From Pseudomonadales bacterium (lineage in GTDB: Bacteria > Pseudomonadota > Gammaproteobacteria > Pseudomonadales > Alcanivoracaceae), in contig JAKSCQ010000294.1 of the NCBI GenBank assembly GCA_022360555.1, forward strand, positions 1 to 37,977: a stretch of DNA of 37,977 nucleotides, read 5' to 3'. Shown here piece after piece: positions 20,838 through 32,655 of this stretch. Below the pieces are notes generated by a model, which had not been told where the DNA came from, searched no databases, and saw only the letters and a program-made list of their open reading frames with translations. Numbering within the stretch: position 1 is the stretch's first letter; each line of letters begins with the position of its first letter. A program made the position numbers and the translations under genes.

Positions 20838-23102
20838 ATGCTCAGCAAAGAACTGGAAATGACCCTCAACGAGGCGTTCCGCCATGCCCGCAGCCACCGT
20901 CATGAATTCATGACCGTGGAACACCTGCTGTTGGCGCTGCTGGATAACGAGGCGGCTGTCGAGGTGTTACGCGCCTGCGGCGCGGACCTGGACGAACTGC
21001 GAGACGCGTTAAGCCAGTTTATTGAAGATTCCACCCCCCTGTTGCCGGAAAGCGATCCGGAGCGCGATACCCAGCCGACCCTGGGCTTCCAGCGGGTATT
21101 GCAGCGGGCGGTATTCAGTGTCCAGTCTTCCGGCAAGAAAGAAGTGACCGGGGCCAATGTGCTGGTGGCCATTTTCAACGAGCAGGAAAGCCAGGCGGTC
21201 TACTTTCTCAACTGCCAGGACATCCATCGCCTGGATGTGGTCAACTTCATTGCCCACGGTATTTCCCAGGTGCAGGATTCCGAGCCGTCCGTGGAAGCCG
21301 AGCAGGAGATGGAGGGGAGCGGCGAGAGCGCCCCGGCCAGCGCCCTGGAGAACTATGCCAGCAACCTGAACGAGCTGGCCCGGGATGACCGTATCGACCC
21401 ACTGGTCGGTCGTGCCTTTGAGATCGAGCGCGCTGCCCAGATCCTTTGCCGCCGCCGCAAGAACAACCCGCTGCTGGTGGGGGAGCCCGGTGTGGGCAAG
21501 ACCGCCATTGCTGAAGGCCTGGCGCGCATGATCGTGGAAGAGCAGGTGCCGGAGCCGCTGCTGGATGCCACCGTGTATTCCCTGGACCTGGGGGCACTGC
21601 TGGCCGGCACCAAATACCGGGGCGATTTCGAAAAACGCCTCAAGTCACTGCTGGCCGAGCTCAAGAAAGAGCCCAATGCCATTCTGTTCATTGACGAAAT
21701 TCACACCATCATCGGTGCCGGCGCCGCCTCCGGCGGTGTCATGGATGCCTCGAACCTGCTCAAACCGCTGCTGGCCAGCGGCGAACTCAAGTGCATGGGA
21801 TCCACCACCTTCCAGGAGTATCGGGGCGTCTTTGAAAAGGATCGGGCCCTGTCACGCCGATTCCAGAAGATTGATGTGACCGAGCCGTCCGTGGAAGACA
21901 CGGTGGGGATTCTCAAGGGCCTCAAGAGCCGCTTCGAGAAACACCACAATGTGGCCTACAGCGATGCCGCCCTGAAGGCCGCCGCCGAGCTGAGTGCCCG
22001 TTATATCAATGATCGTTACCTGCCGGACAAGGCCATCGACGTGATTGACGAGGTGGGCGCCTGGCAGCGATTGCGCCCCGAGGATGAGCGCAAACATACC
22101 ATCGAGGAAACCGATGTGGAGGACATGGTGGCCAAGATTGCCCGCATTCCCCCCAAGCAGGTGTCTTCCTCCGACAAGGAGCTGCTGCGCAATCTGGAGC
22201 GGGACCTGAAGATGACCGTCTTCGGCCAGGACGAGGCCATCGACACCATTTCCGCGGCTATCAAACTGTCCCGGGCCGGGCTCAAGGGCGAGAACAAGCC
22301 CATCGGCAGCTTCATGTTTGCCGGTCCCACGGGGGTGGGCAAAACCGAAGTCAGCCGCCAATTGGCCCGTGCGTTGGGGGTGGAGCTGGTCCGCTTTGAT
22401 ATGTCCGAATACATGGAGCGCCATACGGTCAGCCGCCTGATCGGGGCGCCCCCGGGCTATGTGGGCTATGACCAGGGTGGCCTGCTCACCGAGGCCATCA
22501 CCAAAACGCCGCACTGCGTGCTGCTGCTGGACGAAGTGGAAAAGGCCCACCCGGAAGTGTTCAATATCCTCTTGCAGGTGATGGACAACGCCACGCTTAC
22601 GGACAACAACGGCCGCAAGGCGGACTTCCGCAACGTGATCCTGATCATGACCACCAACGCCGGGGCTGAGGTGCTCAATAAACGCTCCATCGGCTTCACC
22701 GAGCAGGACCACAGCAGCGACGGTATGGAGGTGTTGAAAAAGGCCTTCACGCCGGAATTCCGTAACCGGCTGGATGGCATCATCCAGTTCCAGGCGCTGA
22801 CCACCCAGGTCATTCTCGGCGTGGTCGACAAGTTCCTGGTAGAGCTGCAGGCCCAGCTGGACGAGAAGGGCGTGGTGCTCAACGTGGACGACAGCGCCCG
22901 CAACTGGCTGGCGGAGAAGGGCTACGACAAGGACATGGGCGCACGGCCCATGGCGCGTTTGATCCAGGAACAGCTCAAGAAGCCGCTAGCGGAGAAGTTG
23001 CTGTTCGGTGAACTGGCCCAGGCAGGCGGGCAGGTCTATGTGACCGAGAAGGATGGCCAGCTTGCCCTGACGGTGGAGGCCGCGGAGCCGGAGCCAGCGT
23101 GA
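20838..23102 (+). CDS. clpA: ATP-dependent Clp protease ATP-binding subunit ClpA
   Basis: AAA+ unfoldase of the ClpAP protease. At 754 residues it matches E. coli ClpA (758). The N-domain (1-145) binds ClpS; the first ATPase module has Walker A GEPGVGKT (215-222) and Walker B AILFIDEIHT; the second has GPTGVGKTE (about 496-504) and VLLLDEVEK. The ClpP-binding loop reads IGF (about 617-619) in NKRSIGFTEQD, where E. coli has IGL. GTGAGG precedes the ATG. clpP is not in this window. Confidence 0.98.
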   Translation: MLSKELEMTLNEAFRHARSHRHEFMTVEHLLLALLDNEAAVEVLRACGADLDELRDALSQFIEDSTPLLPESDPERDTQPTLGFQRVLQRAVFSVQSSGKKEVTGANVLVAIFNEQESQAVYFLNCQDIHRLDVVNFIAHGISQVQDSEPSVEAEQEMEGSGESAPASALENYASNLNELARDDRIDPLVGRAFEIERAAQILCRRRKNNPLLVGEPGVGKTAIAEGLARMIVEEQVPEPLLDATVYSLDLGALLAGTKYRGDFEKRLKSLLAELKKEPNAILFIDEIHTIIGAGAASGGVMDASNLLKPLLASGELKCMGSTTFQEYRGVFEKDRALSRRFQKIDVTEPSVEDTVGILKGLKSRFEKHHNVAYSDAALKAAAELSARYINDRYLPDKAIDVIDEVGAWQRLRPEDERKHTIEETDVEDMVAKIARIPPKQVSSSDKELLRNLERDLKMTVFGQDEAIDTISAAIKLSRAGLKGENKPIGSFMFAGPTGVGKTEVSRQLARALGVELVRFDMSEYMERHTVSRLIGAPPGYVGYDQGGLLTEAITKTPHCVLLLDEVEKAHPEVFNILLQVMDNATLTDNNGRKADFRNVILIMTTNAGAEVLNKRSIGFTEQDHSSDGMEVLKKAFTPEFRNRLDGIIQFQALTTQVILGVVDKFLVELQAQLDEKGVVLNVDDSARNWLAEKGYDKDMGARPMARLIQEQLKKPLAEKLLFGELAQAGGQVYVTEKDGQLALTVEAAEPEPA

Positions 23103-23106
23103 ACCA

Positions 23107-23206
23107 ATGAATAGTTAATAATTAATAGTTGAAACTGGAAACAAAAATACCCCCGGCTCGAGAGAGGCGGGGGTATTTTTTAGTTATTAATTATTAATTA
23201 ATAACT
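23107..23206. repeat. AT-rich inverted arms around a bidirectional terminator (clpA/infA)
   Basis: The left arm 23107-23130 and right arm 23182-23206 are AT-only or nearly so and share TTAATAATTAATA in opposite orientation. They flank the terminator at 23143-23181. The left arm begins a few bases after the clpA stop and the right arm ends about 10 bases before the infA stop. A second copy of this arrangement lies at 34041-34204. Confidence 0.75.
23143..23181. terminator. Bidirectional terminator between clpA and infA
   Basis: A 13-bp stem, AAAAATACCCCCG with CGGGGGTATTTTT, with a 12-base loop. The A run on one side and T run on the other give a terminator for both converging genes. Confidence 0.88.
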
Positions 23207-23216
23207 GCTTTTTGAA

Positions 23217-23435
23217 TTATTTCATGCGGAAGGTGATCCGGCCCTTCGTCAGGTCGTAGGGGGACATTTCCACCTTCACCCGGTCGCCGGTGAGAATGCG
23301 AATATAGAACTTGCGCATCTTGCCGGAGATATGGGCGGTAATAACATGACCGTTGTCCAGCTTCACACGGAACATCGTGTTCGGCAGGGTTTCAACGATG
23401 ACACCTTCTAGTTCAATCTGCTCTTCTTTCGCCAT
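23217..23435 (-). CDS. infA: Translation initiation factor IF-1
   Basis: A single S1/OB-fold protein of 72 residues that binds the 30S A site. The sequence from [19 protein letters not shown] through [19 protein letters not shown] to RITFRMK is canonical. It is close to clpA in many gammaproteobacteria, converging with it as here. Confidence 0.99.
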   Translation of the reverse strand: MAKEEQIELEGVIVETLPNTMFRVKLDNGHVITAHISGKMRKFYIRILTGDRVKVEMSPYDLTKGRITFRMK

Positions 23436-23550
23436 CCAACGTTTACCTTGGGTTGCGGGCTTTTAGCGAGGCGCAATTGTGCCGCAAAAGACGTCGGGCT
23501 GCAAAAGAAGTTGGGGGTGTGTTGAAAACCGGCTTGCAGCAGGTTCCTTC

Positions 23551-23633
23551 CGTTGGAGCTTTGCTCGCAAAGCGAACCATTTGATCAGCCTCACACGGTC
23601 CAGAATCTTCGCTTTGCGAGCAAAGCTCCAACG
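23551..23633. repeat. REP/BIME-like perfect inverted repeat between bpt and infA
   Basis: Two 26-base arms, 23551-23576 and 23608-23633, are perfect reverse complements (core TTGGAGCTTTGCTCGCAAAG) around a 31-base spacer. Each arm also contains its own hairpin, GCTTTGC with GCAAAGC. That two-level symmetry is what two REP units in opposite orientation look like. The rest of the 246-base gap shows nothing else. Confidence 0.85.
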
Positions 23634-23681
23634 GCATCTGCGATGCCTTTCGGCCCTGGATGGCAGCATCAACGGTGGTTT

Positions 23682-24395
23682 CTAGGGCTTGCGAAGCTCT
23701 CGCCAGGCCCCGGTATGGAGGATTTCCAGTGGTTGGTACTGGCTCTTGTAACTCATTTTCTGGCACTGGTGGATCCAGTAGCCCAGGTACAGGTAGGGCA
23801 GGTTGAGCCGCTGACACTGCTCGATCTGCCAGAGCAGGGCCATCACCCCCAGGCTGCGGTCGTGGCAGTGGGGGTCGAAAAAGGTGTAGACCGCCGACAA
23901 CCCGTCGTCGAGTTGGTCGGTGACAGCCACCGCACGCAGGGTGCCTGCCTGGCGGAAACAGTAAAAATGGGTGTCCGCCCAGTCGCAGGTAAGGAAATTG
24001 GTGAACTGCTCCTCGGAAGGGGGGTACATGTCACCATCGCCGTGACGCTGGTTGATGTAGGCGGCATACAGTGAGTACAACTCACGACTGAAACGGGCCG
24101 GCTCCCGGTGGACAGTCAGGTCCTGGTTGGCCTTGCGGATACGGCGGTGGCGCCGGCGGGGGTTGAAATCGGCAACCCGCACCCGGGCCGGAATGCAGGC
24201 GTTGCAGTTGTCGCAATGGGGGCGATAGAGGTAGTCCCCGCTGCGGCGGAAACCGAGCAGGCTCAGCTCGCTGTACAGCTCCGCTGACAGCTTCGCCTGC
24301 GGGTCCACGAACAGGGTGGAGGCCTGTTGGTCTTCCAGGTAGCTGCAACTGTGTGCTGGTGTGCGGAAAAACCGCAGGGTGGATAGATCGGTCAT
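23682..24395 (-). CDS. bpt: Aspartate/glutamate leucyltransferase
   Basis: Transfers Leu from Leu-tRNA to N-terminal Asp or Glu, marking proteins for ClpS/ClpAP. The 237-residue protein has the N-terminal HSCSYLEDQQASTLFVDP block, the Cys-rich CDNCNACIPARV motif, RRRHRRIRKANQDL and the C-terminal YLYLGYWIHQCQKMSYK, all typical of the Ate1-like bacterial Bpt. It lies 93 bases downstream of aat on the same strand. The ribosome binding site before MTDLS is weak. Confidence 0.96.
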   Translation of the reverse strand: MTDLSTLRFFRTPAHSCSYLEDQQASTLFVDPQAKLSAELYSELSLLGFRRSGDYLYRPHCDNCNACIPARVRVADFNPRRRHRRIRKANQDLTVHREPARFSRELYSLYAAYINQRHGDGDMYPPSEEQFTNFLTCDWADTHFYCFRQAGTLRAVAVTDQLDDGLSAVYTFFDPHCHDRSLGVMALLWQIEQCQRLNLPYLYLGYWIHQCQKMSYKSQYQPLEILHTGAWRELRKP

Positions 24396-24488
24396 GCTTT
24401 TAGTGTAGCGAAAATCTGCCTGTCACCATATGCCCGGCGGCGCGTGTCGACAAGGAAGAGGGGGCAACATGGGTGGCTCCCATCGCCG

Positions 24489-25205
24489 TCAGGGGGCGAG
24501 CACCAGCGATGGCTCCCATTCGGTGCCGGGCCATTGCTCGGCGGCGGGGGCGGCAGGCACCAGGGTGTCCAGCAGCCCTTCGAAGGTGGGCCGGTCTATC
24601 AGTTCGGCGCCCAGACGCATCAGGTGTGGGTTTTCCACCTGGGCATCAATCAGCCGGATATTCAGGGTCGGCGCCAGGGCGCGCAGGGCAACCAGGGCCA
24701 TCTTGGAGCCATTACGCCGGGGGGAGACCATGGATTCACCGAAAAATACCCCGCCCAGCTTGATGCCGTAAACGGCTCCGGCGATCTGGCCGTCTTGCCG
24801 GATTTCCACACTGTGGGCATACCCCAGCTCGTGCAGCCGGACATAGGCGGCGACCATTTCCTCGCTGATCCAGGTGCCAGCCCCGTCGTTGCGCGGGGCG
24901 GCGCACAGGCGCATGACCTGCTCGAAATCGCGATCCAGGGTTACCGTGAACGCCGTGCGGCGAAGGTGGCGGGCGAGGCTGCGGCTGACGTGCAGGCGGT
25001 CCGGATGGATCACGCAGCGCGGGGCAGGGGACCACCAGAGAATGGGCTGATAATCGGCGTCGTACCAGGGGAAGATCCCGGACGAATAAGCCCGGAGCAG
25101 GGTCTCCGGGCTCAGATCGGCCCCGGCGGCCAGCAGGCCGTCCGGGTCGGTGAGGGCGTGACGGGTATCCGGGAACGGGGCTCCCGGCTCCAGCCATGGC
25201 ACCAT
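24489..25205 (-). CDS. aat: Leucyl/phenylalanyl-tRNA-protein transferase
   Basis: Adds Leu or Phe to N-terminal Arg or Lys. The 238 residues match E. coli Aat (234). Conserved blocks: DGLLAAGADLSPETLLRAYS, GIFPWYDADYQPILWWSPAPR, GTWISEEMVAAYVRLHELGY and GVFFGESMVSPRRNGSKMAL. Starts 6 bases after trxB. With clpS, clpA and bpt it completes the bacterial N-degron machinery in one neighbourhood. Confidence 0.97.
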   Translation of the reverse strand: MVPWLEPGAPFPDTRHALTDPDGLLAAGADLSPETLLRAYSSGIFPWYDADYQPILWWSPAPRCVIHPDRLHVSRSLARHLRRTAFTVTLDRDFEQVMRLCAAPRNDGAGTWISEEMVAAYVRLHELGYAHSVEIRQDGQIAGAVYGIKLGGVFFGESMVSPRRNGSKMALVALRALAPTLNIRLIDAQVENPHLMRLGAELIDRPTFEGLLDTLVPAAPAAEQWPGTEWEPSLVLAP

Positions 25206-25211
25206 GGACGC

Positions 25212-26474
<1,263 letters not shown>

Positions 26475-28790
26475 GTGAGCAAAACGATTGCCGGGCAAGG
26501 ACAGTCCGGGTTTTCCCGCCATCTCAAGCGCGGCCTGGTGGAGGGCATGGTGATCGCCCTGATCGCCCTGTCCCTGTATTTGCTGCTGGCGCTGATCAGT
26601 TTCGACAGCCGCGATCCCGGCTGGTCCTACGTGGGTAACGTGGAGGCCGTGCGCAATGCGGCCGGCCGCGCCGGGGCGTTCAGTGCGGACCTGCTGCTGG
26701 GCCTGTTTGGCTATATGGCTTACCTGTTTCCGGTGCTGGTGGGTTTCTGGGCCGGCAAGGTGTTGCGTGAGCGCCATGCCGGGCTGCCCGGGAGCTGGCC
26801 CCTGTTCAGCCTGCGTCTGGTGGGCTTCATCCTCACCATGCTGGCGGGTACCGCCCTGTCCTACATGCATTTCTCCGTGGGCGACACCCTGCCGGAAGGC
26901 GCCGGCGGCATTCTCGGGCATGAAGTAGGCTCCGCCGCCCTGGATGGCTTCAACCCGCTGGGCGGCACCCTGGTGATGGTGGCCCTGTTCCTGATCGGCG
27001 TCACCATTTTCACCGACCTGTCCTGGATTGCTCTGGCGGAAGGGTTGGGGGCGCTGGTGCTGGGCGCCTTCGAGAAGATTCCTGCCTGGTGGCAGGCCCG
27101 CAAGCGCAAGCGTGAAGAACAGAAACAGAAGAAGGTCGCCCACGAAAAGCGTGCCAAGGTGATCAGCGAAGCCAAGAAGAAAGCGCAAACCCGCACTCCA
27201 CCCAAGATTGCCAAGCCCGCCAAACCGGTGGAGAAAAGCGAGCGCGTGCAGAAGGAAAAGCAGCAGAAATTGTTCACCACTGAAGTCACCGGTGAACTGC
27301 CGCCACTGGCCTTGCTGGACCCGGTGGAAGACACCAAGGGTGGATTTTCCGAGGAAGCCCTGGAGGGCATGTCCCGGCTGCTGGAAATCAAGCTCAAGGA
27401 CTTCAACATCGAAGCGGAAGTGGTGGCCGTGCAGCCTGGTCCGGTGATTACCCGTTTCGAAATCCAGCCGGCACCGGGCATCAAGGTGTCCAAGATCACC
27501 AACCTGGCCAAGGACTTGGCGCGTTCTCTGGCGGTGATCAGCGTGCGGGTGGTGGAAGTGATTCCCGGCAAGACCACAGTGGGCATCGAGATTCCCAACG
27601 AGCAGCGGGAAATGATCCGCTTCACCGAGGTGGTGGGCACCCAGATGTTTGATCAGTCGCCATCACCGCTGACTATGGCGCTGGGCAAGGACATCGCTGG
27701 CAACCCGGTCATGGCGGATCTGGCCAAAATGCCCCACCTGCTGGTGGCGGGTACCACCGGCTCCGGTAAATCCGTGGGCGTGAACGCCATGCTGTTGTCC
27801 ATGCTGTTCAAGTCCAACCCGGAAGACGTGCGCCTGATCCTGATTGATCCCAAGATGCTGGAACTGGCCGTCTACGACGGGATTCCCCACCTGCTGACAC
27901 CGGTGGTGACCGACATGAAGGAAGCCGCTGGCGCACTGCGCTGGGGGGTGGGCGAAATGGAGCGCCGTTACCGGCTGATGGCCGCCATGGGCGTGCGCAA
28001 TATTTCCGGCTACAACCGCAAGGTGGATGAGGCGAAGAAGAAGGGCGAACCGCTCAAGGACCCGCTGTGGAAGCCCGATGACCCCATGAACCTGGAGGAA
28101 GAGGCGCCGCTGGCAGAGCACCTGCCCTATATCGTGATCGTGATCGACGAATTTGCCGACATGATGATGATCGTCGGCAAGAAGGTGGAAGAACTGATCG
28201 CGCGGATTGCCCAGAAAGCCCGTGCCGCCGGCATCCACCTGATTCTGGCCACCCAGCGTCCGTCCGTGGACGTGATTACCGGCCTGATCAAGGCCAACGT
28301 TCCTTCCCGGATCGGTTTCCAGGTGTCCTCGAAAATCGATTCCCGCACCGTGCTGGACCAGGGCGGGGCGGAGCAGTTGCTGGGGCACGGCGACATGCTG
28401 TATCTGCCCGGTGGCAAAAGGGTTCCGGAACGGGTTCACGGTGCCTTTGTCTCAGATGAAGAGGTGCACCGGGTCTGCGACGACTGGCGCAAGCGCGGCG
28501 AGCCCAACTACCTGGAGGAAATCCTGGATGGCGGGGCCGACCTCAATGCGCCCATGCCCGGCATGGAAGGTGCCGGCGGGGGCGGCGATGACGAAAACGA
28601 CCCGCTCTATGACGAAGCGGTGGCCTATGTGACCCAGTCACGCCGGGCTTCTATCTCGTCCGTACAGCGGAAACTGAAAATCGGCTACAACCGTGCCGCA
28701 CGCCTGGTGGAAGCCATGGAAATGGCGGGAGTGGTCAGTGAAGCCGGCACCAATGGCCAGCGCGAAGTGCTGGCTCCGCCGCCGGTGTGA
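26475..28790 (+). CDS. ftsK: DNA translocase FtsK
   Basis: Membrane-anchored hexameric dsDNA pump that clears chromosomes from the septum and activates XerCD at dif. At 771 residues it is the short-linker form (E. coli has 1329). There are four N-terminal membrane segments (about 25-190), a basic/Lys-rich linker (about 205-270), the motor with Walker A GTTGSGKS and [12 protein letters not shown], and the C-terminal winged-helix gamma domain ([20 protein letters not shown]) that reads KOPS. The start is GTG, preceded by AAGGGG. lolA follows with 12 bases between. Confidence 0.97.
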   Translation: MSKTIAGQGQSGFSRHLKRGLVEGMVIALIALSLYLLLALISFDSRDPGWSYVGNVEAVRNAAGRAGAFSADLLLGLFGYMAYLFPVLVGFWAGKVLRERHAGLPGSWPLFSLRLVGFILTMLAGTALSYMHFSVGDTLPEGAGGILGHEVGSAALDGFNPLGGTLVMVALFLIGVTIFTDLSWIALAEGLGALVLGAFEKIPAWWQARKRKREEQKQKKVAHEKRAKVISEAKKKAQTRTPPKIAKPAKPVEKSERVQKEKQQKLFTTEVTGELPPLALLDPVEDTKGGFSEEALEGMSRLLEIKLKDFNIEAEVVAVQPGPVITRFEIQPAPGIKVSKITNLAKDLARSLAVISVRVVEVIPGKTTVGIEIPNEQREMIRFTEVVGTQMFDQSPSPLTMALGKDIAGNPVMADLAKMPHLLVAGTTGSGKSVGVNAMLLSMLFKSNPEDVRLILIDPKMLELAVYDGIPHLLTPVVTDMKEAAGALRWGVGEMERRYRLMAAMGVRNISGYNRKVDEAKKKGEPLKDPLWKPDDPMNLEEEAPLAEHLPYIVIVIDEFADMMMIVGKKVEELIARIAQKARAAGIHLILATQRPSVDVITGLIKANVPSRIGFQVSSKIDSRTVLDQGGAEQLLGHGDMLYLPGGKRVPERVHGAFVSDEEVHRVCDDWRKRGEPNYLEEILDGGADLNAPMPGMEGAGGGGDDENDPLYDEAVAYVTQSRRASISSVQRKLKIGYNRAARLVEAMEMAGVVSEAGTNGQREVLAPPPV

Positions 28791-28802
28791 TAAGGAGTCT
28801 TG

Positions 28803-29432
28803 ATGCGAAAACTGTTACAGGGCCTGCTGGCGTTGCCCGTGGTGCTTTTAAGCACCGCTGTATGGGCTGGCCCCACCGATGATTTGCTGGACCGCCTGCG
28901 CAAGCTGGAGTCCCTGAAAGGGGATTTCGAACAGGTGGTGTTGGACAAGGGCGGCACCCACATGCAGGAAGCCAGCGGGGAATTCCAGGTGGCCCGCGGC
29001 AACCGCTTCTACTGGTCCACCGAAATGCCTTTTGCCCAACTGGCCGTTTCTGACGGCAACACCGTCTGGGTGTACGACCAGGACCTGGAGCAGGTGGTGG
29101 TTCGCCCGCTCAGCAAGGACCTGGGGCAGACCCCGGCGCTGCTGTTCGGTGGCAAGCCTGCCGATGTGGCCGCGGCTTTCGACATCAGCGAACGCCACCG
29201 CGACGGCGCAGATGTGACCTACCGGCTTACCCCGAAAGGCACCGATCCGTTGTTTGATCAGCTGGATGTGACTTTCCAGGGCGAGCAGCCCGCGTCCATG
29301 CGCTTGCAGGATGCGCTGGGCCAGCAGACTGTCATCGACTTTCGTGGCCTGCGGGTAAACGCCGGCATCGACGACACCCTGTTCCATTTCGTGCCCCCGG
29401 AAGGCACCGACGTCATCCGTCAGCAGCAATGA
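28803..29432 (+). CDS. lolA: Outer-membrane lipoprotein carrier protein LolA
   Basis: Periplasmic chaperone taking lipoproteins from LolCDE to LolB. The 209 residues start with a signal peptide (MRKLLQGLLALPVVLLSTAVWA) cleaved before GPTDDLLDRL. LKGDFEQVVLDKGG, GNRFYWSTEMPF and VWVYDQDLEQV follow the LolA fold. AAGGAG stands 4 bases before the ATG. The stop overlaps rarA by 4 bases (ATGA). ftsK-lolA-rarA-serS is a conserved order. Confidence 0.96.
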   Translation: MRKLLQGLLALPVVLLSTAVWAGPTDDLLDRLRKLESLKGDFEQVVLDKGGTHMQEASGEFQVARGNRFYWSTEMPFAQLAVSDGNTVWVYDQDLEQVVVRPLSKDLGQTPALLFGGKPADVAAAFDISERHRDGADVTYRLTPKGTDPLFDQLDVTFQGEQPASMRLQDALGQQTVIDFRGLRVNAGIDDTLFHFVPPEGTDVIRQQQ

Positions 29433-30763
29433 ACGACCTGTTCGCCGCCGATGCCGCCCAGCAGGCCCAGCCTCTCGCTGCGCGCCTGCGACCTGCCACC
29501 CTGGACGACTATGTGGGGCAGCAGCATCTGGTGGGCGAAGGCAAGCCCCTGCGCCAGGCTCTGGAGCGCGGGCAACTGCATTCCATGATCCTGTGGGGCC
29601 CGCCGGGCACCGGCAAGACCACCCTGGCGCTGATCATGGCCCAGATCGTGGACGCGGCGTTCGTTACCCTGTCGGCGGTGCTCTCCGGCGTGAAGGATAT
29701 CCGTGCGGCGGTGGAGCAGGCCCAGGTGCGTCTTGGCCAGGGACGCCGTACCGTGTTGTTCGTGGATGAAGTTCACCGCTTCAACAAGGCCCAGCAGGAT
29801 GCCTTTCTTCCCCATGTGGAGGAGGGCACCATCACCTTTATTGGCGCCACCACCGAAAATCCGTCCTTCGAACTGAACAATGCACTGCTGTCCCGTGCCC
29901 GGGTCTACCGGTTGCGGGCACTGGACGCGGCGGATCTGAAGGGCCTGCTGCAGCGGGCGTTGCAGGAGCCACGGCTCAAGGGCATGACACTGGCCGCCGA
30001 GGCCGAGGAATTGTTGCTCAACTATGCCGACGGCGATGCCCGCCGCCTGCTGAACATGCTGGAAGTGGCGGCGGATCTGGCCGACGGTGAGGCCCCGGCC
30101 ATTGATGCGGACCTCATGCGCGAAGTGCTGCGCGATGCGGTGCGCCGGTTCGACAAGGGCGGCGACCTGTTTTACGACCAGATCAGTGCGCTGCACAAAT
30201 CCGTTCGTGGATCTGATCCGGATGCTGCGTTGTACTGGTTTGCCCGCATGCTGGACGGTGGCTGTGACCCCCTGTACATTGCCCGCCGCGTGGTGCGCAT
30301 GGCCAGCGAAGACATCGGCAATGCCGATCCCAGAGCCCTGACGCTGTGTCTGCAGGCCTGGGATGTGCAGGAGCGGCTGGGCAGCCCCGAGGGGGAGCTG
30401 ACCATTGCCCAGGCCATTGCCTACCTGGCCGTGGCCCCCAAGAGCAATGCGGTTTACAACGCCTATAATCAGGCCCGGGCCCTGGTGCGGAATCACCCCA
30501 CCGACGAGGTGCCGCTGCATCTGCGCAATGCGCCCACCAAGCTGATGAAGGACGAAGGCTTCGGCGCCGAGTATCATTACGCCCACGACTTTCCGGATGC
30601 CTTCGTGGCCGGCGAGAATTATTTCCCGTCCAGCCTGAAGGACGCGCGCCTTTATGAACCGGTCAATCGCGGCCTGGAAATCAAGGTGGCGGAAAAGCTT
30701 GCCCGGCTACGCACCCGTAACCAGGAAAGCGACTGGCAACGCTATGGAGAAGCGGATGAGTGA
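29429..30763 (+). CDS. rarA: Replication-associated recombination protein RarA (MgsA)
   Basis: AAA+ ATPase related to clamp loaders that acts at stalled forks. 444 residues; Walker [10 protein letters not shown], Walker [11 protein letters not shown], then [20 protein letters not shown] with the sensor and Arg finger, and the C-terminal tetramerisation domain ([30 protein letters not shown] with GYGAEY-like GFGAEYHY). Coupled to lolA by a 4-base overlap and overlapping crcB by 8 bases. Confidence 0.97.
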   Translation: MNDLFAADAAQQAQPLAARLRPATLDDYVGQQHLVGEGKPLRQALERGQLHSMILWGPPGTGKTTLALIMAQIVDAAFVTLSAVLSGVKDIRAAVEQAQVRLGQGRRTVLFVDEVHRFNKAQQDAFLPHVEEGTITFIGATTENPSFELNNALLSRARVYRLRALDAADLKGLLQRALQEPRLKGMTLAAEAEELLLNYADGDARRLLNMLEVAADLADGEAPAIDADLMREVLRDAVRRFDKGGDLFYDQISALHKSVRGSDPDAALYWFARMLDGGCDPLYIARRVVRMASEDIGNADPRALTLCLQAWDVQERLGSPEGELTIAQAIAYLAVAPKSNAVYNAYNQARALVRNHPTDEVPLHLRNAPTKLMKDEGFGAEYHYAHDFPDAFVAGENYFPSSLKDARLYEPVNRGLEIKVAEKLARLRTRNQESDWQRYGEADE

Positions 30764-31148
30764 CGTGGGAGCGGTGCCCTGGCTGGCGGTTGCCGCTGGT
30801 GGGGCAGTAGGAGCCTGTCTGCGTTTCGGCACCACTGTGTGGATTGGCGTGCCGGCCATGCCGGCCTGGCCCTGGGCCACGTTCAGCGTCAATGTGGCCG
30901 GCAGTTTTCTGTTTGGTCTGCTCACCGTGGCGCTGGCCAGCCTGCCGGTTAGCGAAGTCTGGCGCCTGGCGATCATGACCGGCATGCTCGGTGCCCTGAC
31001 CACCTTCTCCACCTTTTCCTTCGAACTGGTGAGGCTGGTCGAGGTAAAGGCGCTGGGGATGGCGGCGGGCTATGCGGTGGTGTCGGTGCTTGTCTGTCTC
31101 TGCCTTGGCGGGCTTGGGCTGATGCTGGGGCGGATGATTTTTGAATAA
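30756..31148 (+). CDS. crcB: Fluoride ion channel CrcB (Fluc)
   Basis: A small inner-membrane fluoride exporter working as an antiparallel dimer. 130 residues with four membrane segments. GGAVGACLRF, NVAGSFLFG and the TTFSTFSFE motif with the pore phenylalanines are present. The ATG at MSDVG is chosen because GGAGAAGCGG precedes it and the region upstream belongs to rarA, whose last 8 bases it overlaps. No fluoride riboswitch is seen; it seems to be read from the rarA transcript. Confidence 0.93.
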   Translation: MSDVGAVPWLAVAAGGAVGACLRFGTTVWIGVPAMPAWPWATFSVNVAGSFLFGLLTVALASLPVSEVWRLAIMTGMLGALTTFSTFSFELVRLVEVKALGMAAGYAVVSVLVCLCLGGLGLMLGRMIFE

Positions 31149-31160
31149 ACCTGGGAGCAG

Positions 31161-31302
31161 CAAGCTGCAAGCTTCAAGCTGCAACGCGATCAAAGGGCAG
31201 GGTCGTTTCGACGCTGATGCCCGCGATCAAATCGCGGAAAAGGCATTCACGTAACGATGGGCCTTGTCGCGTTGTAGCTTGAAGCTTGTAGCTTGTAGCT
31301 TG
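31161..31302. repeat. Inverted repeat element with AGCTTGAAGCTTGTAGCTTG arms before serS
   Basis: The left arm 31161-31189 and right arm 31267-31295 are 29 bases and inverted with only two mismatches (core CAAGCT-CAAGCTTCAAGCT). The right arm continues with another TAGCTTG. Between them is a CCGCGAT-CAA-ATCGCGG hairpin (31221-31237). It fills the gap between crcB and serS and may shape the transcript end or leader. Confidence 0.82.
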
Positions 31303-31311
31303 CCTTTCTGA

Positions 31312-32622
<1,311 letters not shown>

Positions 32623-32626
32623 CAAG

Positions 32627-32651
32627 GCTCCCGCTCGCAGAAACAGGGAGC
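32627..32651 (+). promoter_or_regulatory. Hairpin enclosing the cysG ribosome binding site
   Basis: GCTCCC and GGGAGC form a 6-bp stem with a 13-base loop; the right side includes the GGGAG ribosome binding sequence of cysG, 5 bases before its ATG. It could limit cysG translation. A short stem can arise by chance. Confidence 0.35.
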
Positions 32652-32655
32652 AATC

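Noticed and set aside
23463-23672. Short open frames over the REP-like pair near infA
   Set aside because: They are formed by the inverted repeat itself and read through it on both strands.
30756-31148. Fluoride riboswitch controlling crcB
   Set aside because: crcB starts inside the end of rarA, leaving no leader to hold one.
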